A stretch of DNA of 64,000 bases from Ceratobasidium sp. AG-K (lineage: Eukaryota > Basidiomycota > Agaricomycetes > Cantharellales > Ceratobasidiaceae), in NCBI GenBank assembly GCA_037039685.1, contig JAWNGF010000013.1, positions 517,001-581,000 of the forward strand, read 5' to 3'. Position numbers and translations under genes: made by a program. Shown piece after piece: positions 9,901 through 20,881 of this stretch (positions within the stretch are counted from its first letter, which is position 1; every line of letters starts with the position of its first letter). Under the pieces are notes generated by a model. It did no database searches and was not told the origin of the DNA. It saw only the letters and a list, made by a program, of their open reading frames with translations.

Positions 9901-12200
9901 AGACAGGATAAAGAACCCGCGCGGGCTAAAGGCGAACCCAGAAAGACAAAGCCCCGCGGGAAAAGAAAGCCCGGCACGGACACCACAAAGAACCAGAACT
10001 AGACTCGACCCAGCACGGGCAGGGGTGGTAAAACACAAGAACCACACGAAAAAAAAGACGAGGAAATGAAATAAGGCACCGCTGGCAAACGTGGGACTCC
10101 CCTAATCTTCCCGTTACACATGCAACATTTTCGCTCCCATCCCATCACCCATGGACGTTGCGTTTCCTGTAACGTCCGAATCCTCCCATCCCGACCGTGA
10201 GGAAACAACGTGCTGGTAGAACATGATCCCGAACCGGCGGCACCCTGAATCGGGCGCCACCAGGGATCCCGACGCCCGCCAGCTGGGTGAATTACGGGGT
10301 AATAGAGTCAAGGGCGGGGAGTCATAAAATCACAGGACAATAAACCCAGGGGAGTAATAATCGGCAAGCGATAGCCAGATTAACGTATATGAGGGATATC
10401 CCCCACACCGGAATCCTCCACACCGAAAATAAAAAGTGCTCCAGACTGGCAAAATTTTGAAGGCAAAAGAAGAGAGACTCACGGACTACTAGGCAACACA
10501 CCCACACTCCCCCGCCCACCAAGACTCATCCCCAACCCAAGCGCAGTATTCAAAATCCCCTGAGCCTGGGCCTTGAGTTTCGCAGGCTTTGGAGGCGGCG
10601 CAGGAGCTTGACCCGGCTTCCAACTCGTAGGAGGCTGGTTCCCGGCGCTCAACGGCGTGCGGTCGGTCGTTGGGGGACTGGAAATGCCCGGCTCGATGCC
10701 GACTTGGCCATGCCTGCACTCTTGGTCGCCGGTTTCGCCGGACTGGGACTACGGCCGAATAAGCTGGCGATGGCTTGTGCACCCGAGGGAGTTGAACTAC
10801 CCCGTTTGCGTACGCTTCCTACGTCGCTCGCGCGTTCAATGTCGAGGTGGTCGTCGGTTGATCTGGCGCTATTCGCACTATGATCTGTCCGCGCACTGAG
10901 ACTATGGTCCGTCCTCGCACTCGCGTCCGTCGAGGGGGCATTGTGAAGCACACCATGCTCGTCCGCCCGACCAACATCCGCCGCCACCGTACTGGGCCTC
11001 CGCCCGCTTCCCAACGCAGGGGCCGAATCCTTTCTCGCACGGGACGAAAACAACCCGAGGTTGAGCCGGGGCGGCTTTCCCGGCGTCGAGGGCTTTGCCT
11101 TGTGTTTGGACTTTGCGGGGGACTGGCACGCCGACGGGCCTTGGGTGTGCATATGGTGTTGAGCGATCATCTGGAACGGTTCGCCCGAGTTGGTCATTGC
11201 GAGTCCGTAGGTGCTGGGAGTGGTAACTGAGCCGGGAGTGGGACCGTGCGAGTGGAGGGAGGGGCTGCTCATGGCGCTGGGTCGAGTAGGAACAGGCGGG
11301 GCGTCCTCATCCTCGGGTTGGCCAAACTTGAGCAAGTCCCGACTGAGTTGTCGTTTTTTCTTGCCGAGGCGAGCGACGATCCCACCGTGTGATTTTTCCG
11401 ATGGCGAGACGGGTGAGCTAGGCGATTGGGGGGCACTTGGCGGTGGGTACGATGTGTTCGACGGTGGTTGAGAAACATTCGGCGGCGGTTGGTGAGGCAT
11501 ATGAGGCGACGGTTGCGGTGACGGCTGCTGCGACACACTAGGCGACGGCTGCTGAGACACGCTCGGCGAAGGCTGTTGCGACGCCGGCTGCGACGGGGGC
11601 GTCGGGACCAGCGCAGGGTCAATGGGGCGCAAACTGGGACTGGGGTGGGGACTGAGGCTCTGGACGACTTGTGCGCCAGGCCTTGAGACTTTTTATGCAC
11701 CAGACTCTGAGAGGCCTTGCGCGACAACTGCGAGAGCTGCGACGACTTGTGTGCCAGTTGGGGTCGGTCGGGGACTTTGAGTTCGGGGACGGGCGGCGCG
11801 GGAAGAGGCCTTGCAGCCTGGATCGTCGGGGTCGATGCGAGCGAGACTTGCGATGGCAGCGAGGGAAGGGGTCGAACATGGGGAGTTGTGGACCCCGTCT
11901 CGAGCGAGAGCTGCGACGACGACGGCGTTGCGGGGAGCGGTCGGCTCATGTCGAGGGTGGATACGGACCAGACGTGTGTATGTAATCGGTCGTAGAGCGG
12001 TGTCCCGGCAGGCGTCGTCGGCCGCGATGGGACAATGTACGGGGGACTGGGACTGGTGGACGTCAGCTACAACCAGGGTCACTCGCTTCCACTCACGGCT
12101 CAGGGGGAGAACAGTCGAGAGACACCAACGAAATGTGTCTCGTCGGGACAAGTGTCAAGTACAGACGACTGAACCGCCGACTAGCTCGCTCGGTGAGCAT
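6901..12200 (-). CDS. Rho GTPase-activating protein
   Basis: A cytoplasmic regulator that switches off Rho-family GTPases. The C-terminal third holds the RhoGAP domain (about 8360-7690). It contains GLFRISGRP with the arginine finger, and the signature LFKAYLRELPEPILT created exactly by joining exons across the 47-nt intron 8049-8095. Upstream is a long Ser/Pro-rich region with polyproline and SQQPSP repeats; downstream is a Ser/Pro-rich tail ending at the TGA at 6901. A 661-nt intron (9822-10482) joins VLPSSP to SIAAALEYMR in phase. Three other frame changes need unusually short introns (about 35 nt near 8640-8674, 41 nt near 11650-11690, and an unresolved one near 10680-10760) or represent indels. 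The open frame extends upstream of the ATG at 11949 to 12066. An ATG at 12200 joined by a 59-nt intron is the best 5' end I can find, but is weakly supported. Confidence 0.75.
9330..9760 (-). repeat. Degenerate coding repeat (DKSS/GKSS) in RhoGAP
   Basis: In the RhoGAP reading frame this stretch encodes a run of imperfect Ser-Asp-Lys-Ser-Ser units (SDADKSS, SDVGKSS and similar). It is low-complexity and probably disordered, and expands or contracts easily. Confidence 0.6.
11505..11595 (-). repeat. Degenerate SQQPSP coding repeat in RhoGAP
   Basis: Four or five imperfect copies of a unit of about 27 nt encoding SQQPSPSV. This proline-rich tract could bind SH3 domains (inference). Confidence 0.6.
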
Positions 12201-12791
12201 CGTCGCCCATGTAGAGATCACCACACTCACCACGCGTCAATTCAACACTACACTACTCGCTCGTTGCAAATCACCTGCCACTTGGCTGATGGTCGTTGTC
12301 TACATCAACAGTCCATCACACCATCACACTTTGTACACGCTTGTAAATCCCTGCTTGTTTCGCCTTTTTTTTTCCTGGCTTTCCACGTCAGCTCCACGCT
12401 TTTCATTATGCCTTCGACGCCGAAGCCCCCTTTCCCCTCGCTGTGGAGATGTCACGTGAGACGCGTCTGCTTGGCGTCGCAGCCTCCTTTTTTCGTCGCA
12501 TCCGTCTGCGTGCGTTGTCCTGCCTGCCTCACTGCGCCAAGTCCTTTACCTTGTCAACCTCGCAATGGCCCCACCCCAATGAAATCTTCAGCTGACTTCG
12601 AAACCACGCATTCCCACGAATATACATTCCATTTATCGCGTAATTCTATGCGCGGTCCAGGCCCGCTTGCCTCCAAACTAGGCACCTCACTCTAAACTAG
12701 GCGTCTTGCCTTCGTACTAAGCATCACATCTCTGAACCAAAGCACGCCGTCTCCAAATCAAACACGTTGCCCCTGAACACCACTATCCAAT
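12201..12791. other. Intergenic between RhoGAP 5' end and kinase 3' end
   Basis: C/T-rich on the plus strand. It must contain the RhoGAP promoter and leader. No additional gene was seen. Confidence 0.45.
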
Positions 12792-15638
12792 TCAGTTTGC
12801 CGCCGCGGCCATTTCCCGCCTCCACCGCCTCTGAATATCGATCGCTTCCAAAAAGATCGAATACTTGGCGTCCAACAACCGCGCCTCGCGTGCTGAAGCT
12901 CCCGGTCGTACTTCTGTTCCTGCTGGCGTCATCTCCACCTGTAGCGCGCCACATCAGACGACCGCGTCACCCGTACGAGTCGCGACCACAGGCGCCCATA
13001 TCAGGTAACCACGAGTCGACGCGAATGCCCGCATATTAACAAATCAGCCGGTGTACGAGTTGGGAATATCAACGAGGACAATATCAGTAATCGCCAAGGA
13101 AACACCAACACACGCACCATGATCTTCCACAAGTCCTCTTTCGTCTTTTCGCTTGCTTCTTCGGCCGCTTTTTGCGTGCTGTGGGGTTCTGGTGTGCGTC
13201 AGTATACGTATGGGGTGACTCGTTTTATAAGGTGGGCGCAGGGGGTGAGTAATATAGGTAGGGGTTAATGAATATGAGAAGGGGTAATGTATAGCAAAGA
13301 GGGTAAATGCGTAATATAGAAGGGTAATGAATAGGAAACAGGTCAAAGTGGACGGATGCGGGGAAGGGATCACCCTCGTTCAGGGACTTGCCTTTGGTCG
13401 AGACCTCTGCAGCGAATCGGCCCAACATTGCCGCGCCCAATACGACGGCCGCCGAGTGGCTCTGGGGTAACACAACGGGAACGCCGCATACATCTGCAAA
13501 ACTGTCCGGAACGTCAGCGTGTGTCGGTAAACGAATTGCAAACGATGAATCAGGTAAAAATAGTATTCATGCCGCCATGGGCGATCATACGGTAAAGCTA
13601 AATATGTACTACATCATATTAATTCGAATTGGTTGGGACTTACAGTTGCATGAGTTTGGCGTTTGCGGCTTGTCCGCCGGACATGAAGATAGATTTGACG
13701 GTGTGGCCGCGTGCGTTCATGGTTTCGATGATGTGTCGGGTTTGGAGTGCGATCGCCTAAGGCACAAATTCCAAATCATGCGCGGGTGCCAGAATAACTT
13801 GGACCTACCTCGAGCGTCACATTAAACTTCAACGCCAAATCGCCTAGTCCGGAATCGAGCTTTAGACCAACGATCGAGCCGCGCATTTGGGGGTCCGCGA
13901 GTGGTGAGCGGTTTCCTACAAACCATGAGTAATTTTGAAAATTCAGCGGCATCTGGACTCACCATGCAGGTCAGGGTAGAAATGCACATCCTTGGTCAGT
14001 TCGACCAGACTCTCCACCCCCGCTTCCTGGCGCAGTTCTTCGAGTCGCTCGGCGAGTAGGACATGTACGCTTTTGCCCTTTTCCTTGGCCAATGATTCAA
14101 GTCGCCCGTATGCGGGATGGGTGGTCAGGACAAAGTCGATGAGCTACGGGTAACATAAATATCAAGGCGCGCTTATTCGGAAAAGTACCCACCTGGCCAG
14201 TACTCGACTGCCCTCCCTCGTTCATCCACCACCCAGGGAACACGGCATTCTACGCATACATTAGCCCTTCCCACGCCCATCCTCTCTTTCCACGCACCTT
14301 GTAAGGTCCCCAAACCCCAGGCACGAAAATCCCCTCTGGACTCTACGCTCCATCAGAATCAGTCAACCCAAGCCGCAGCGGGCGCACCTGAATAACATGA
14401 CACGTGCTCGTCCCAGCGACAGCCGCCAGCCGCTCGCCCGACGCAGCCAACCCGGGCGCAGGACTGAGCTCGGCGCCCTGCTTGTACCGCGCCGCAACGG
14501 TGCCTATCCATCCGGCATATCTATCACCCAGTCAATTACAATTCATTAAACCGAGCAAAGCACTGACGCATCGATGACGGCACTTCCCACAGGCGTTCCT
14601 TCGATTAGCCCAAGTTCCTCTGCCGCGGCTTTGGATAGCCCGTTACCGACGGGTTGGCCGGCTGTCAGAACGACGCCTGGGTCCTGTTGAATGTTAATCA
14701 CTGTTAGCCTGCGAGTCGATGCGCTTACGCCGGATTTCTCCTCGGGTTTGACGACGCCCCATGCTCCGAGCGCCGAGAACCCGTCTTTGACGAGCGAGTC
14801 GAGTCCGATCTTGTTGAAGAATTCGGGAACCCAGCCGTGTGCGTGTTTGTTTGCGCCAGGCGGGATAAAGGAGCACTTGCATGTCAGAGAGCAGGATGAA
14901 CGGGCCTGCGAGCCGGTGGATTTATACGTCACTGTAAAGGAGTTAGATGGGTAATAGGCAAATTGACGAAACGTACACCAATCGGGTAGATCGAAGAATT
15001 GACATTGAGAAAACTTTTCCGGAGACATGTGTCGGCTCAACCAGAGGATCTTGGGAATTTCCATCTCGAGCTGCGATGCACATCGCTTCAATACCACTCT
15101 CGACTAGCCGAGGCGTAAAACTCACACTCATTGTGCCCCCGACGTAATCCAAAACCACCGCTCCACTCGAATTGATAATCTCTGCTTCTTCCTCTGCTCT
15201 GTGATCCGCCCAGAGGACGATGTTCCTGTCCCCTTTGCTGCCCAGCCCATCTCCAGCGGTCACACAAATGGGTTCACCGGAGCGGTCAGTCACGGCAAGA
15301 GAGCACGTCGCGTCGAACCCGATACCGGCAACCTTGGAAGGTGGGACCTTGGATTGGGCGAGGCACTTTCGGGTTGCAGTGCAGATCGTACGCCAGATTT
15401 CGGTTGTAGACTGTTCGAATACGCGTGCGTCAGTATCGGAGCGCCAGGTTGTGGTTGGTTCGGTGGATGACGCAAGGAGTTCGCCCGTGCGCGAGACGAG
15501 GGCTGCACGGGCAGACCCGGTGCCTCTGCAGAATAACAGGTTAATATCGTAGAATGGACGATAAGAAATGCGCAAATAAAAAGGATCGGGATAGACTCAC
15601 ACATCCACACCTAGGTAGTATACTTCGTTAGATGTCAT
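12792..15638 (-). CDS. FGGY-family pentulose kinase (D-ribulokinase/YDR109C type)
   Basis: An ATP-dependent sugar kinase that phosphorylates a ketopentose or related polyol for entry into the pentose phosphate pathway. It starts [13 protein letters not shown]; a first intron joins this in phase to [10 protein letters not shown], the FGGY N-terminal phosphate motif. Further conserved parts are [28 protein letters not shown] (about 15215-15175), [13 protein letters not shown] (about 15050), DLPDWLTYK-type sequence, [10 protein letters not shown] (about 14420-14390), [20 protein letters not shown] (about 14320-14210) and the adenosine-site motif [12 protein letters not shown] (about 13690-13640). 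The last exon, 12792-12938, encodes [13 protein letters not shown] to MAAAAN-stop and is joined by a 179-nt intron (12939-13117) with in-phase splice sites. About ten exons and roughly 600 residues, usual for the family. The exact substrate cannot be read from sequence. Confidence 0.87.
13232..13335. repeat. Degenerate GGGTAATGAATA-type tandem repeat inside a kinase intron
   Basis: Four to five imperfect copies of a unit of about 20-24 nt containing GGGTAAT(G)(A/T)ATA. It lies between the exon ending near SLNEGDP and the exon encoding [12 protein letters not shown]. It is non-coding and probably intronic. Confidence 0.45.
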
Positions 15639-16558
15639 GATGGACGTCGTCTATGGTTGCGCCATGAACAATTTGTTATGCTTAAATACGCTTTCGTTGC
15701 CGAGATGCGTATCTCCATCGGGCTCCCATCTGCGAAGGTAGTGGTGGCTCCAATGCGGGACTCGATCCGGGTTACCGGTTGTAGATCGGCATTTGATAAG
15801 GGATTGATAATATGACTCCAATAAATATAAGATTCTCAACCTATCAACCCACTCTCGCCCTTGCTCTCATCAGGAGCCGGTTCCAAAGGACCAATTGCAG
15901 GACAAGTACACAATCCCTCACTTGGGCCAAAAACATACGAGGCACTTCTAGAAGCTTTGATTAGCCCCGTATCCATAGCTTGTTCGAGGTCCAAGGAGTT
16001 GGCTGGGTTGTTCCGAGAGCGGGGCTCGAAGTCATGGAGTGTGTCGGTATGTAGGGGTACTAATTCATCAACTGAAGTACTGGTATAGAGCTTCTAGAAC
16101 ACTCTTTTATCTTGATTCTCTTTGCATTTTTAAGATTTTCCAAAGGAAGATAAAATTGAAGACGTGTATGTACTCAAACGCCCGCCGACACCCATAGAAC
16201 TCGGAGGCTACTGCTCCTAGCTCAACCACTCGATGCGTAGGTAGAGTGGTACAGATCGTTGGCCTCTTGACACAACTCCAGTGCCTCTTGTAATTGCCCC
16301 GCCTCTTTAATCAATTGAGGGAGCTGACACAGGGCGATTGCAAGTTAAATATGATCATTGGGGTATCCTCGAGCCGACCGATGATGGGAAGGTTACACCT
16401 ATTACATGGCTTTCGGTCATTCCACCGAACACAACTCAGCACCCCGGCCTTGAATTCGGCATTTTGTCCAATTGTGGTTGGACTCCATATCATTTGCTTT
16501 TAGTTCCAACTGTAATCCAAAAAAGACAATTTGATCATCCTCCAGGGGGCAAGTCTCC
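15639..16558. other. Intergenic between kinase promoter and MYND gene 3' end
   Basis: No gene was seen. A GGATCGAGTCC sequence on the minus strand (near 15757-15767) resembles a tRNA B box but has no tRNA fold around it. Confidence 0.5.
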
Positions 16559-18593
16559 TTATGCAGGTATTGGACTACCAGCTACAATACAATTTTGGCA
16601 ATGGGGATCTGGGTGGCCAGATTTCCAGCCACTGGTGGAGTAGATAAGAATCATACGAAGGAGCAAGATAAATTGATAACTCACGCAAGCTGGCATTCTC
16701 TACAACAGTAATAGGCATTCAAACATGATTCACAAGCATTGTGTTGGGTCAAGATTGATAAGGGCATTCCATAAAGAGCAGGACAACGGCTATATGCACA
16801 TACAGGCCGGGTCTTCTCCGCCCAATCCAGATCACGACCAGTCAAGGAGACAATTAGTTCCCCCAGAGCCTGGAGGCTGTCTCTGGCGAACTTATATAGA
16901 TAGTGGCTCGGCTCGAAAAGCACCATGATCACTTGGTTTTGCAGGCACGTTCTATAAAGCGTAGAATACGAGTCCGAGGCCCTGAATATCTCGGATACAT
17001 CATCAACAGCATACCTATTTTTGAGGGTAGCCGCCATGGTATTGACCACCTTGACAAGTCCGCGCCACATTCGACAGCCACCATCTGTATAAGAGCAGTG
17101 GAACTTAACAATATTCTGGACGAGTTGCCCATAAGTTAGTACTCACAGTCAAAATTGATGTGGGGGAGAGCATGGGAAGCATACGCTAGGAGCGCTCGGC
17201 ATATAGCCTGAGTAAAATCATTCTTGGAAAGAGTATGCAAAAACTCTACTCTATGTTCGACGGAAATAAGATCCGCTTCCAGATTGAGGATGCCACTGCG
17301 AACCGTTTGCCAAGTTAGTCCCATACTAATTCTGTCACAGGTAATGCGGACTCACTTGTAGTGTCTCAACATGTTCCATACGTGTGTAAAAATTTGCTCG
17401 GTTGTGCTCTTGGCTATATCCAGTTTGCGATGTTGATCTAGCACATCAAAGTCCGCCCATATCATCGAGATGCTCGCGCTAGTGCACTCAGCTAGCATAT
17501 CATACAATCTCCTCTTGGCCATCATATGAAAAGGTGCCTGCGCTATTTGGACAGTTGATAATAAAGTCGGAAACGTCCTGACCCCAGACAGGGACGTTAC
17601 CCGGGTTATGTACGCGCGTACTACTAGGCGAACGTCGCCATCATCGATCGGCTCGTTGGCAGCGGATAATGGCGCAAACTCGTGAAATCGCGATCGCGTT
17701 TCTATCTCATTGCACATTATTTCGGCAAGTTCTTCGTCCTTTAGCGGCGCATACAGCCTATATCGGTAGAGGAGATCTCGAAGACGCGCCCACTGTTCGC
17801 TTAGGGTAGATGACCTAAGGTCCGAATCTATCAGCGAGAACTCATGTTCCGATGCAAAATACGACCACTGACTTGTTGGCTTCGAATTGTTTGAACATGA
17901 TGCAAAAGAGCGCCGACCAGCCGAGGGAAAATAGGTCTCCACGGGACATGACAATCATGAATTGCTTTCGATCTATCCAAAGGGCATCCAGAATAAAGAA
18001 CAAGTCATTGAGGCCGAGCCCCCCAATTTCCGGGAGGAACTCCCCATTCCTAAACAATGGTATCTGTTTGCCCGGGGTAACTCCAAAGCCATCTACGCTC
18101 ATCGAGGACCTAAGTTCGTGTATCACCGCGCTGGCCAAACCTGGTGTAATAATCTTCTCCGCATCCGAATCAAATAGGGCAAGTTGGATGAGTGGGTGAA
18201 GCAAATCAAGCCTAGCAAGTACCCCAACTTGAATGATACGAAGGATAAGCTGAATAGCCAAGAAACCAAAGTAGGAGTCGTATAGCTGTTAGGAAAGAAT
18301 GCGAATTATACTTCGAAACTTTGCTCGACGGGAAGTCTCACCTTGGCACGAGGATCGAGGTTCATATGATCTCGAAGCGCCCCAATTGTTATATGTATTA
18401 CGTTTTTGTCCTCTAGCACTTCAAGATTTTTCGCGAGTTGAACGGAAACTAAGGTGTCCTGGAAACCCGTCTCGAGATCTTGAAAGTCCTTTTTAAACCC
18501 TGATATTATAGAACTGGTGAGTGTATTCATGCGGTGGGCATAATTATCCAGGTATGCTGATAAAGCCGTATTGCGAAGCTTTGCTTTCTTCAT
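16559..18593 (-). CDS. MYND zinc-finger protein
   Basis: Begins MKKAKLRNTALSAYLDN and ends GSPIPA-stop. The C-terminus is a MYND finger assembled across the last intron: CAYSRCP, then CESCLNAYYCCRECQ, then WKSGHPDPHC. That is the Cys/His spacing of MYND domains, which bind zinc and proline-rich partner peptides. The helical N-terminal region of about 500 residues has no domain I can name. The exons join in phase. For example, the GTCAGT intron ending at TTAG|GTCATC joins FEANK to SSTLSEQW, and the donor at CAC TAC AA joins HY to NGILNLEAD. Protein of about 600 residues. Proteins with this layout are common in agaricomycetes and mostly uncharacterised. Role unknown. Confidence 0.8.
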
Positions 18594-18714
18594 CGAGATT
18601 TAATAAATGGGGTTTCACGGGATGGTGGTGGTACGCGGTCAAGGAGTGACATCAGGTTGGCACGTGATTTTCAAACCGACAAATGTTAGGATGAATAAAA
18701 CACAAATACATATG

Positions 18715-20067
18715 TCAACGGAACGGATTATCGAATACATAAAACCGGGACACGGAAGAACCTGTAATAGGTGCTGTAACGCCGCCTTCTTCCAACCACT
18801 TCCTAATACTCTCTGGATCTACCAGCCTCTGCCCCTCGAACGATTGCCGGTAAAAAGACGGCTCAGCTATCCTTATGCGCCGCATGGATGGGATTGAAAG
18901 CAACGATCTAAGACCAGGTTCAATATCTTCGATCATGCTAATACATTCAACGAGCTCGACTGTATGCAGTGTAGGCAGAAACCTTGACACGTCCCTCATC
19001 CCGCTAAAGGCCTCTTTCGTAAAAACGTGTCCGCGTAGGACAAGAGTCTCCAAAGACTGCAGAGTCGTATAAACGAGTGGCAGAGGAATCCAGTAGCCCG
19101 ATAGGTATAATGACTTGACATGATTTCGCTGGAAGAATGAGTTGAGTGCGGCCGCCCTCTCGGCGACTTGGGACTCTGCTTGGTAGGAAGTCAAGTGCAA
19201 ACCAAGATGTCGAGCGCTTTTAATTGGCAGTGAGAAGAACCAGGTCATGAAATTAGGAGCGACGAAAATCTCGAGATTTTGTAGGTCGGGAAGTTCAAGT
19301 ACCAAACCAACGTCGGGCGAAGGGTAATCGCGAAGCTCAAACCTAGAAAGCTTGATGGACCGTAGACATCTGTTGGCCGCTAAAAGCTGAATAAATCGAG
19401 CTGCGGTGGGATAGCCGTTCATTGGAATCTCAATGAGCTGCAGTTCAACGAGGTTCCGACAGGCCAGAGGGGTGAGATTCCAGTCGAGAGCGAGGGTATC
19501 TAGATAAAGGTAGCGCAGTGGGGCCAGTAGCTTATCGAGACTATCTTGGGGCAACAGTGTGGGGTCTGCGTACAAGAGCCTGTCTCCCGATACTGGACAG
19601 AGTGCAAGGTTGCGAAGAGTCTTGTCGACCTCTTGTGATATCAAAAACACTAGAATGCGCTTCGTAATTTCGGGTCGCCAATACGTGATGGCCAATGATT
19701 CTAACCGAGGAGCGCTCGGCGAAAGGATAAGAGAGAGTGATTCGCTAACACTACTCAAACTACATTCAAAATTATGTTTTCCAATGCGAAGGTGAAGTCG
19801 CGCGTTTTGAGAACGCCCAAGACAGAGGTGTATGTACTGAAGTTCCTTGTCGGAGCGCCCCTCTCGGATAAAATCAATCGAAGACCACATTGTTGGAGTA
19901 GCGATCAAAGCTTGTCTCCAACGGGTGCATACACTTGAGAGTAGAGTTAAATAGTTGGTTGCACGATCGTCGGGTTGGTATGAGGAAGTCGCTAATATAA
20001 CAAATATATTCGACAAGAGCTCTGCTGGTAGTTTGTTGATGGGTGCCAAAGAGTATTCATCCGGCAT
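18715..20067 (-). CDS. F-box protein, single exon
   Basis: 450 residues. The N-terminus carries an F-box: INKLPAELLSNIFVILATSS, then YLTLLSSVCTRWRQALIATPTMWSSI. It is followed by an irregular leucine-rich repeat region (ALDWNLTPLACRNLVELQL, CLRSIKLSRFELRDYP, LETLVLRGHVF and others). F-box proteins recruit targets to SCF ubiquitin ligases; this family is strongly expanded in agaricomycetes. The frame is open upstream to 20154, but only from a GTG; the first ATG is at 20067 (MPDEYSLAPINKLP), so that start is chosen. No introns. A conserved leucine pattern and an intact frame suggest a live gene. Confidence 0.87.
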   Translation of the reverse strand: MPDEYSLAPINKLPAELLSNIFVILATSSYQPDDRATNYLTLLSSVCTRWRQALIATPTMWSSIDFIREGRSDKELQYIHLCLGRSQNARLHLRIGKHNFECSLSSVSESLSLILSPSAPRLESLAITYWRPEITKRILVFLISQEVDKTLRNLALCPVSGDRLLYADPTLLPQDSLDKLLAPLRYLYLDTLALDWNLTPLACRNLVELQLIEIPMNGYPTAARFIQLLAANRCLRSIKLSRFELRDYPSPDVGLVLELPDLQNLEIFVAPNFMTWFFSLPIKSARHLGLHLTSYQAESQVAERAAALNSFFQRNHVKSLYLSGYWIPLPLVYTTLQSLETLVLRGHVFTKEAFSGMRDVSRFLPTLHTVELVECISMIEDIEPGLRSLLSIPSMRRIRIAEPSFYRQSFEGQRLVDPESIRKWLEEGGVTAPITGSSVSRFYVFDNPFR

Positions 20068-20881
20068 AGTGTGACTGAGTTTTCTAGCAAGTGTTATGTG
20101 GGAACGAGTGCGTGGTTGCAAGAAATTTGAAGCATGCAGCGTGTAGATTGGCACGTGATAATCCCTGCTCGGTCTGCAAAGCGCCAGACGCTACCTGTCA
20201 GTCTATGATCGAGTCGGATACGCCCATGTATAAAATGTTCAATATGGTTTGTAGGTAGTCAAAGCACCGCATACATCCCGAAATAATTCACATAGTTGAC
20301 TTTCTCACGGTCGGAGCCTGTGGGTCGCGTGCACTAGGAGCGTGTCGAGGTGTGTATACCGCGTGACAGTAGAAATACATTGAATAGACTTGAAAGAGTT
20401 GTAGAAGTGCGTCCGGCACCTGAGTTGAGATCAAAAACAGCCAAGTACAAGTCCCAACGTAAAATTGTCCCAACAAAGCCTGCACGTATTTCAACTCGCG
20501 CCACTCAGGGAATCCTGTTTTCCCCAGACGCAGGCACTCAGTCGTATAAACGCAACGTACGCACGATCGGTGTAAATTACGACGTTTTACACAGATTATC
20601 GACCAAGTGAGTGCCATGCACCGAGAAGCTCAAAGTCTGGAACCCAAACGCGCTGGTTTAGTTGCACGTGACTATGATCATCTGACGCGTCATTGATATT
20701 GGATCGTGGGAACTCTAGATTTGGTCAGGATTTCAACCACGCTCGGCTGAGGGTACATCAGCACCCGATCCGGTAGGGCAAGTTTTATTCTCGACTACGA
20801 CTACCAACCTCACCTAGACACGGTCTGCGTCTCGAACACCCGCTTCACTTTCGACGCCTGCTTTGGCGTTAGTTTTCTACT
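20068..20881. other. Divergent promoter region (F-box / glycoside hydrolase)
   Basis: Two CACGTG E-box palindromes lie here (20153-20158 and about 20664-20669). A 110-codon minus-strand frame (20288-20617) is hydrophobic in its middle but has no family support and is not called. Confidence 0.4.

Noticed and set aside
15700..15841. tRNA-like GGATCGAGTCC (B-box match) on the minus strand
   Set aside because: No A box at the right distance and no acceptor or anticodon stem could be paired. At best a tRNA or SINE relic.
20068..20154. Upstream extension of the F-box ORF to 20154
   Set aside because: The extension begins with GTG, not ATG. The first ATG is at 20067, just before the F-box.
20288..20617. 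Minus-strand ORF of 109 residues with a hydrophobic centre
   Set aside because: No family features, no splice or promoter support, and it lies in the promoter interval of two genes.
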